Notes under the pieces: generated by a model
Seen by the model: the letters and a program-made list of their open reading frames with translations, nothing else
The model's database searches: none
Told to the model about the DNA's origin: nothing
Translations under genes and position numbers: made by a program
Assembly (NCBI RefSeq): GCF_019578655.1
Contig: NC_063263.1
Location: 496,001 to 560,000, forward strand
Length of the DNA stretch: 64,000 nucleotides
Direction of reading: 5' to 3'
DNA from: Ricinus communis
Lineage: Eukaryota; Streptophyta; Magnoliopsida; Malpighiales; Euphorbiaceae
In this document: piece by piece, positions 57,826 through 64,000 of the stretch
Layout of the letters: every line of letters begins with the position of its first letter
How positions within the stretch are numbered: the stretch's first letter is position 1

Positions 57826-59834
57826 ATGATGACTAAGAGGTCCAATCCTGATCTAGTAGACCCTCTACCAGAATTAGAGCGATCGCTCAGGTAGTTGAGG
57901 AAGCAGTTGAACGTAGAGGAGGAAGAGACTCAGGTTGGGAAAGTCATAGACGAGAGTGAACCGGAAGACACTACAATAGAGATGGAAAACACCAATGATA
58001 TGAAACCATCACTGGAGGGGATGTGAACATGCATTCTGAGACAGGTTGTCTCTGCCAATAATTTTAAAATAAAGCCTAATGTGATTTAGATGGTACAGCA
58101 AACAGTTCAATTCGGAGGCTTGCTAGATGAGGATCCTAACGCGCATATAGCGAGTTTCTTAGAGATTTGTGATACCTTCGAGATTAATGGGACAACAGAT
58201 GATGCAATTCGTCTCTGCTTGTTTCCATTTTCTTTAAGGGATAGAGCAAAGCAGTGGCTACAGTCGCTACCTTCAAACAGTATCACTACTTGGGCCTCTT
58301 TAGTAGAAAAAATTATGTTTAAGTACTTTCCTCCTTCTAAAGCTGCTAAACTTAGAAATGATATATCTTCTTTTATGCAGTTTGACGATGAGTCAATGTA
58401 CGACACCTGGAAGAGATACAATGACCTACTTAGATGCTGCCCACACCATTACCAATCTGGTTATAGGTACAGACTTCTTATAATGGTTTGAATTTGGCTA
58501 CTAAGCAGATGGTAGATGTAGCTGCATGTGGTTTTTGGAGCAGTAAGACACCAGAGCAAGCCCAAAGCTTGATAGAGGAGATAACCACAAATAATTACCA
58601 GTAGCGCACTACTAGGAGCAAGGCAGGACGTCAAGGGAGTATACACCAGTTGGATGCCACTGCAGCCTTGGTGGCTCAAATGGAGTTATTATCTAAGAAA
58701 ATTGATCAACTCCAAATGCCTGTCCAAGCAGGTTGTAAGTTTTATGGTGGCCCACATTTCAGTAGTAACTGTATGTCTAGAGGTATATTTGCTTCTTCTT
58801 CATCTAATCTTGAGTAGGTAGACTATATGGGTAGTCAGCCTAGGCAGCAGAACAACCCGTATAACAACACTTATAATTTAGGATGGAGAAATCATTGGAA
58901 CTTCGGATGGAGGAACAACAACAACTAGGGGCCACCAGGGTTTCAGCGACTACATTAGCAGCCGCAACAATTTGTTCTCCCACCTCACTCTCCTCAGAGT
59001 CAAGAGAAAAAGCCTAACTTAGAGGAGCTAATGATGAAGTTTGTGTCCATTTCAGAGACTAGATTCCAGCAGATGGACGCAACTCTTAGAAATCAATAGG
59101 CCTCCATTCAGGACTTGGAGAATCAGATAGGCCAGATTTCTAAAATGATGGCTAAGAGGCAACCAAGGACTTTGCCTAGTAATACGGAGTCCAACCCGAG
59201 AGAGCACGTGAAGGCTATCACTTTGCGATCAGGTAAGCAACTATCTAGTTCTATTCCTATTCCTGATGATGATGATATTGTGCAGGTAGATTCAGATAGG
59301 AAAGATGGAGGTAGCAAGATGATGGAGCCAGAGAAGTAAAAGGCAAGAAGAAGAGTCCTTTAAGGGAATACCAGCCTTTGTTCCCATATCCTGCTAGATT
59401 GAGGCAGGAGAAAGTCGATCCACAGTTCGTAAGTTTCTTGACTTGTTTAAACAACTGCGAATTAACTTGCCTTTTATTGAAGGTATTTCGCAGAAGCCTA
59501 GGTATGCGAAGTTCTTAAAGGAGATCCTTAGCAACAAGAGGAAGTTAGAGGAATTAGCGATCGTGACCCTAAATGAGGAGCGTTCAGCTATACTTCGGAA
59601 TAAATTGCTAGAGAAAAAGCATGATCCAGGGAGTTTTACTGTCCTTTATGTGATTGTTGATTTAACAATTAACAATGCTTTAGCTGACTTAGGAGCTAGC
59701 ATTAATTTAATGCCATACAGTTTGTTTACCAAGTTGGGGTTGGGTGAGACTAAACTCACTAGGATGAGCATACAGTTAGCTGATAGGACTGTTAAGTATC
59801 CTAGGGATATTGTAGAGGATGTACTTATTAAGGT
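57826..59834 (+). pseudogene. Athila gag and start of protease
   Basis: ATG 57826 opens MMTKRSNPDLVDPLPELERS. Capsid block: [60 protein letters not shown] and [12 protein letters not shown] (58120-58450). A frameshift at about 58465 is followed by QTSYNGLNLATKQMV, TPEQAQSLIEEITTNNYQ, QQNNPYNNTYN and EQ-rich linker. After another shift at about 59430 come LRINLPFIEGISQKPRYAKF and the protease with DLGASINLMPYSLFTKLGLG (intact DLGAS). Coding ends at VLIKV, cut by another LTR at 59835. In-frame stops: TAG 57892, 58087, 58602, 58815, 58926, 58956, 59097; TGA 58024; TAA 59337. RT, integrase and 3' LTR are missing. Confidence 0.88.
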
Positions 59835-60250
59835 TGAATTCAGCTCAGAAAACCCTTAGAAAGAGAAAAGAAAAGAGTTTGGGACGTCCTCCCCCCTTTT
59901 TTTTCTCGTTTCCCTCTTTTCTTTCTTTTAATTAATTCGTCCAGCTACTGTGAACATGGCCGTGTTGGTGCCCGTGTTGGGAACACGGCTTGCTCTTCAA
60001 AAGTGTTGGGAACAAGGCTGGTGTTAAAACCAACACGGCCGTGTTCAGCTTCCTCATACGTGAACTTGACTTATTTCGGCAACTTTGACATCCAATTATG
60101 CTCCAATTCCTCCCTTTATCACTCTTTGACTTCTTTTGGACTTAATGCACACAAACAGATGCATAGGGTGAGTGTTGGGACCAATTCACATCCAAATGTA
60201 CATAAAATCAGCCTTAAAAACCCCATTTAGATGTGTGTATTCTACGCACA
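59835..60250 (-). repeat. LTR fragment, family with TGATGTGCGT start (minus orientation)
   Basis: On the minus strand it starts TGATGTGCGTAGAATACACA at 60250 and is nearly the same as 63657-64000 for its first 260 bp. It has the cluster of CCGTGTT/AACACGG hairpins (59960-60045) and ends near GAATTCA at 59835, where Athila protease coding begins. Probably truncated, since no TATA or terminal LTR block is seen. Confidence 0.7.
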
Positions 60251-62740
60251 TCAGCATTCATTATAGAATGTGAGGTCCTTTTATGTATAGCCCATTTTAT
60301 TAAGCCCGACACATGTTTGATTTGTTAATCTATTTAATATTTAATTATGTACAAGGAGGTTCATCTAGTCTAGCCCAATTACAATTATGGATTTGGTTCC
60401 CGCCTTTAAACCTAAGTGGACTACCTTTTATGTTGAGGCCCTATTAAATGATCTTAAATCTAATGTGGCCCAGTTAAATTAATTAAAGCATGGCAAAGTC
60501 CACTAAGTTTATATTGATTTTAATTTTAGCCTAATTTACCATCTTGTTAATCTAATGGACTATAATTTCATGTTAGGTTCAACTTTTAGCCTATGTTTAG
60601 GTGTCCAATTTTACTTAAGCAATCAGATAGCAAATATTTGGCATACATCTATAATAAAGTAAAAAATAAAGTGCAGAAAATAAAATCTAACTATTCAATC
60701 CTTCATACAATTAAGAATGAAAGAAAGACACCTAAAAACTAAGTCCTAGTACATAAATATTGCCAAAAATGCATTAAAATTTGAAAATTTGGGCAAAAAG
60801 GTGTAAAGCCGACGGAGAATCGGCTCGGCTCGAGAGTGAATCGGCTCCTATGGGGCTTAGAATGGTCCGTTCTGTGATTTTTATTCAATTTCTCACGCCC
60901 AGTAGCCAATTTTTACATGCAGAGAAGACAAAAAATTAATTAAAACATGTAAAATGAAATAAGAAGCATAGAAAAACATAAAATTTAATCAGAAAATCTA
61001 AAAATTATATAAACCCTAAAAATAAAAACAATAATCAAATAAGATATTTTAAGGTAGATTCTAATTTAAATCATGGAACCCTAAGGATCTAATCCAATTA
61101 CATAAAAATACAAATCAATCATGTCATCAGATTCAAAATCCAATGAAAGCCATATTATCATATTCAAAATCCAGCATCCTAAAAACATGTTAATTCCTAA
61201 TAAACCCTAATATAATACTGTAAAACACATGAAATGGTAAAAACATCCTAATCATGTTTTTAGAATCATAAGACAAAAGAACAAGAAAAAGGGGAAAATG
61301 AAGCGCTTGAGTCAAGGATATGGGGGAACCCTAAGGTTGTCATTGTAGATTTATATTCTGCAAGTCTCTAGAGACGATGAAGCGCTTGAGTCAAGGATCG
61401 GTTGAGAATATAGTGCTGCTTAGATTTTGGGAAACCACATGTCGTTCTCCAAAACATTTTCTAAACCTAGAGCTTTTATTTAGTTGCTTACGTTATAGTT
61501 ATCAAAATCTTCTGCCTTTTCTGAACGTCTCTAAAAATCTAGGTTGCTAGTCTTTCTGCTTAAAGAATATAGCTTTAGTAATTAATAAGTGTAGCTAACC
61601 CTAGACCTAGGGCATATTGTTCTATTTATAGTAGTAGGGTTAGAAAAACCTAGAGAAACAAATAAGTGTTAATTATTTAAAAAATAAAAACCATCAATTA
61701 TCTTTCCCTTTATCAGATTAATATCTAATAAAATAAAATAAAAATCTTTCTAATTCAAATAATTATTGCCAAAAATATTTAAAAATCCTAATAATGATCA
61801 CAAATCACTTTTAGAAACTTCTTTTCATCAATTTCGGTGTTTTAAGTCAAAATATGCATAAAACAGTGTCGAATTTTAAAAAATAGCCAATCAGCACTGT
61901 TTAGAGCCAACTAGCTCTATGCTAAGTTGATAGACTCTGTGTAGAGCCAATTCGGATGTACACAGAGCCGATTAGCTATAAGGGTAAACAGTTTGAAAAA
62001 TTTTGGACTTAATTTTCTTTGACAATTAGATCCAAATTGATTCTAGAAAAGTAACTTTAATTCAATTATTCTCAACCCTAAGTTAGATTCGCCTGTCCTT
62101 AATCCTTCGAGACTCGAGAAAGGCAATAAATTTCATCATAGGGTTTTCCGTAATTCCTTCAATATTTGGATTCGAAAAATGGTTGCTGACAATAATTAAA
62201 CATCAATTATTTGTCATTCATCCATCAAAATATATCAAAAAATAAAGAAAGCAGTAAACTTAAATTATTACAGTGCTTCCTACAACTAATAAACTTAAAA
62301 GATGATAATATAGGTCAAAAATGGCAAAAAACCATAATAAGGCTCAAAATCACAAAAGAAGACAAATTTGGGAGAACTGACGACAGGTGACATCATAGAG
62401 CCGGTTGCTCAACGCACAGCTGATCAGCTATGCACTGAGTCGATCGACTCTACACTCTTGTCTAGGTCGATTTTGGTTATTTTTAGGCACTCCATCCCTA
62501 ACACTCGATGTAAAATGTGCAAAATAAATAACTTTTAAGGCAACATGCATATTAAATAGACTTATAGTAAGTATATTTCCTAACATGGAAATTTCTATAG
62601 ATGCTAAATTAATTATACAATTCCTAATTAATTCATGCTAATAATCATAAATCATCATTAAACCTAGCATATTGATTCACATATATCAATATAAGGCTCA
62701 AAATCCAAGAATAAAAGTTATTTGTCTCAAAACCCAAGGA
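60251..62740 (-). repeat. Ogre/Tat-like LTR, longer copy
   Basis: Its ends match 6640-6900 (GAATGTGAGGTCC at 60264, ATGGTTGCTGAC at 62178) in the same orientation, with about 1.7 kb between that the first copy lacks. The middle is A-rich with repeated short palindromic words around AGCCGA/TCGGCT (60806-60850, 61905-61980, 62395-62460). No coding sequence. Boundaries are estimates. Confidence 0.5.
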
Positions 62741-62967
62741 ACACGCTGTCAGAACCCGTTTATTGAAAATAAGAAATTGAGAGAGGGAAGTGAGAGAGAA
62801 AATAAGCTAGTGGAAAAGAGAGAAAACTGAACATCAAGAGGGAGATACACTTGTTTCTATCATTCACAATTTTGAGGAAAGTTTCAAGCATAACCAAACG
62901 TGCCCAGAAACATTAATGTACGGGAAACACTCGAGAGGAGAGAGAATCAGTTAGTAAGAATTGTAGG
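62741..62967. other. Short spacer between LTRs
   Basis: Purine-rich (GAGAGAGGGAAGTGAGAGAG near 62776) and then unassigned sequence. Nothing else seen. Confidence 0.35.
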
Positions 62968-63656
62968 TGATATATATGATTCTATGCATGTTTATTGATT
63001 GTTTATCAGTCGTTTATTCGTGTATTTAAGTCATATTTATTCCTGTTTGATCGCACTTTGGTATGTTTATGAGTTTTCAGGTTTTCGGACTCCTTGATGG
63101 GAAATTGATTGATTTCTAGGAAGAAACCAAGCTATTTGGATGATTTACGCATATTAGATGTTTTTCGGATTTGATTCCTTGTTGGCGCACATTTCGAGGC
63201 TTTTGCACGCCCCATGCATATTTGCACAGGCCATAGCACAACCCGTTGCACAACCTCCCTTGGACATTTTTGAATATTGGCATTTTTTAGATGTTTGTGC
63301 CCGTGGCACGGGCTATGGCACTTCTGCCTATAAGTAAGCGCACGTAAAACGAGACAGGGTTCCGCTTCTGACTTCTAGACTTCTCTACGCACGCGACCCT
63401 CCACTTCTACACCTCTGTTCTTGACATTTTGGGAGACCAAACATCATTTCAAAGGATTGATTTGGGAGATTCAAGCAAAGATTGAAGGTTCCAGACGATC
63501 GATCGAGACATCCGAGATCCATACTTGAGGCTGGTTTCAGAGTTGGTGGTTGCAACATTTCCACTCCGATTCGATAGAAGAGGGGTTACATGTTCCATTT
63601 CCTTTTCCGTTATTTATTTCCTTTTGTATTTGTTTCTTTCATTATGAGTAGCTAGG
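62968..63656 (+). repeat. Athila-like LTR, 5' part (+), interrupted
   Basis: Opens TGATATATATGATTCTATGC like the Athila LTRs and keeps their landmark AAGAGGGGTTACATGTTCC (63579-63597) before breaking at GAGTAGCTAGG. Other copies continue here with the late LTR block. A near-perfect palindrome GCCCGTGGCACGGGC lies at 63299-63313. The LTR at 63657 inserted at this point. Confidence 0.6.
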
Positions 63657-64000
63657 TGATGTGCGTAAAATACACACATCTAAATGGGATTTTTAAGATT
63701 GATTTTATAGACATTTGGATGTGAATTGGTCCCAACACTCACCCTATGCGTCTGTTTGTGTGCATTAGGTCCAAAAGAAGTCAAAGGATGATAAAGGGAA
63801 GAACTGGAGCATAATTGGACGCTGAAGCTGCTGAAACAAGCTAAGCACGAGCATGAGGAAGCTGAATATGGCCGTATTGGTTTCAACACTGGCCGTGTTC
63901 CCAACACGGCTGTGTTGGGTGTCATCAAACATCAAAGAAAAATAAGTTCTTAGGGAGCACGACCACAGAGAGTAACACGGCCAGGAACACCAAACCGTGT
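63657..64000 (+). repeat. LTR start, family with TGATGTGCGT start (runs off the window)
   Basis: TGATGTGCGTAAAATACACA onward; the reverse-complement partner of 59835-60250. Contains the hairpin GCCGTGTTCCCAACACGGC (63892-63910). The open frame on its minus strand also appears in the other copy but is a by-product of the repeat, with no known domain. Confidence 0.7.

Noticed and set aside
60003..60230. 75-codon frame at 60003 and its 82-codon counterpart at 63680-63928 as a conserved small protein
   Set aside because: Both frames lie in copies of one LTR, so the shared wording comes from repeat identity. No domain is recognisable.
1..64000. CRISPR array, bacterial operon, phage or plasmid genes
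   Set aside because: No spacer-repeat pattern, no ribosome-binding-site-led gene runs; the spliced plant gene and plant retroelements rule out a bacterial origin.

Overview
The window looks like nuclear DNA of a eudicot plant. It holds one intact intron-containing nuclear gene for a plastid iron superoxide dismutase (FSD3 type, eight coding exons, all introns GT-AG). Around it lies a dense bed of plant LTR retrotransposons: Ty3/gypsy of the Athila, Tat/Ogre-like and chromovirus-like kinds, plus a Ty1/copia fragment. Two non-autonomous DNA elements with long terminal inverted repeats (TIRs) are also present. The order (for example Malpighiales) is only a guess. No bacterial operon, CRISPR array, rRNA or convincing tRNA gene was seen.

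Layout. 1-3088: 3' end and LTR of an Athila-like element (+), sitting in a copia pol fragment (3089-4255). 4536-6231: 3' half of a gypsy integrase and its probable LTR. 6341-7004: PBS and LTR piece of an Ogre/Tat-like element (-). 7005-42477: one Tat-type retrotransposon (-), swollen to about 35.5 kb by insertions. Its own parts are the 5' LTR (42029-42477), gag, protease, RT, RNase H, integrase, a 67-bp tandem repeat, a spliced ORF on the opposite strand, and a 3' LTR with PPT (7005-7475). Inside it are (i) an Athila-like element (28775-40607) with a rearranged, inverted LTR and no 5' LTR, and (ii) a chromovirus-like element (8715-22816, TSD TGTTC). The chromovirus is itself split in its integrase by a third-level Athila-like element (10189-17484) that has three LTR segments.

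42478-54500 is the gene island. It contains a MULE-like TIR element (43227-44781), the FSD3 gene (46225-50014, +), a broken class III peroxidase 3' exon (50581-51112, -) lying tail-to-tail with FSD3, AT-rich spacers, and a second MULE-like fold-back element (53708-54480) with a perfect 9-bp TSD. 54490-64000 is retroelement debris again: Ogre/Tat-like LTR sequence, an Athila-like LTR + PBS + gag/protease (56181-59834), two copies of one LTR family in opposite orientation (59835-60250 and 63657-64000), and another Athila-like LTR (62968-63656).

Almost every retroelement ORF is broken. In-frame stops are very often TAG or TAA where glutamine (CAG/CAA) is expected, as cytosine-methylation decay would leave. 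The only gene here likely to be active for the host is FSD3, which removes superoxide in chloroplasts. The main biological interest is the nested insertion history, the antisense spliced ORF of the Tat element, the internal promoter/intron signals of the Athila extra ORF, and recurrent hairpins in the LTRs.
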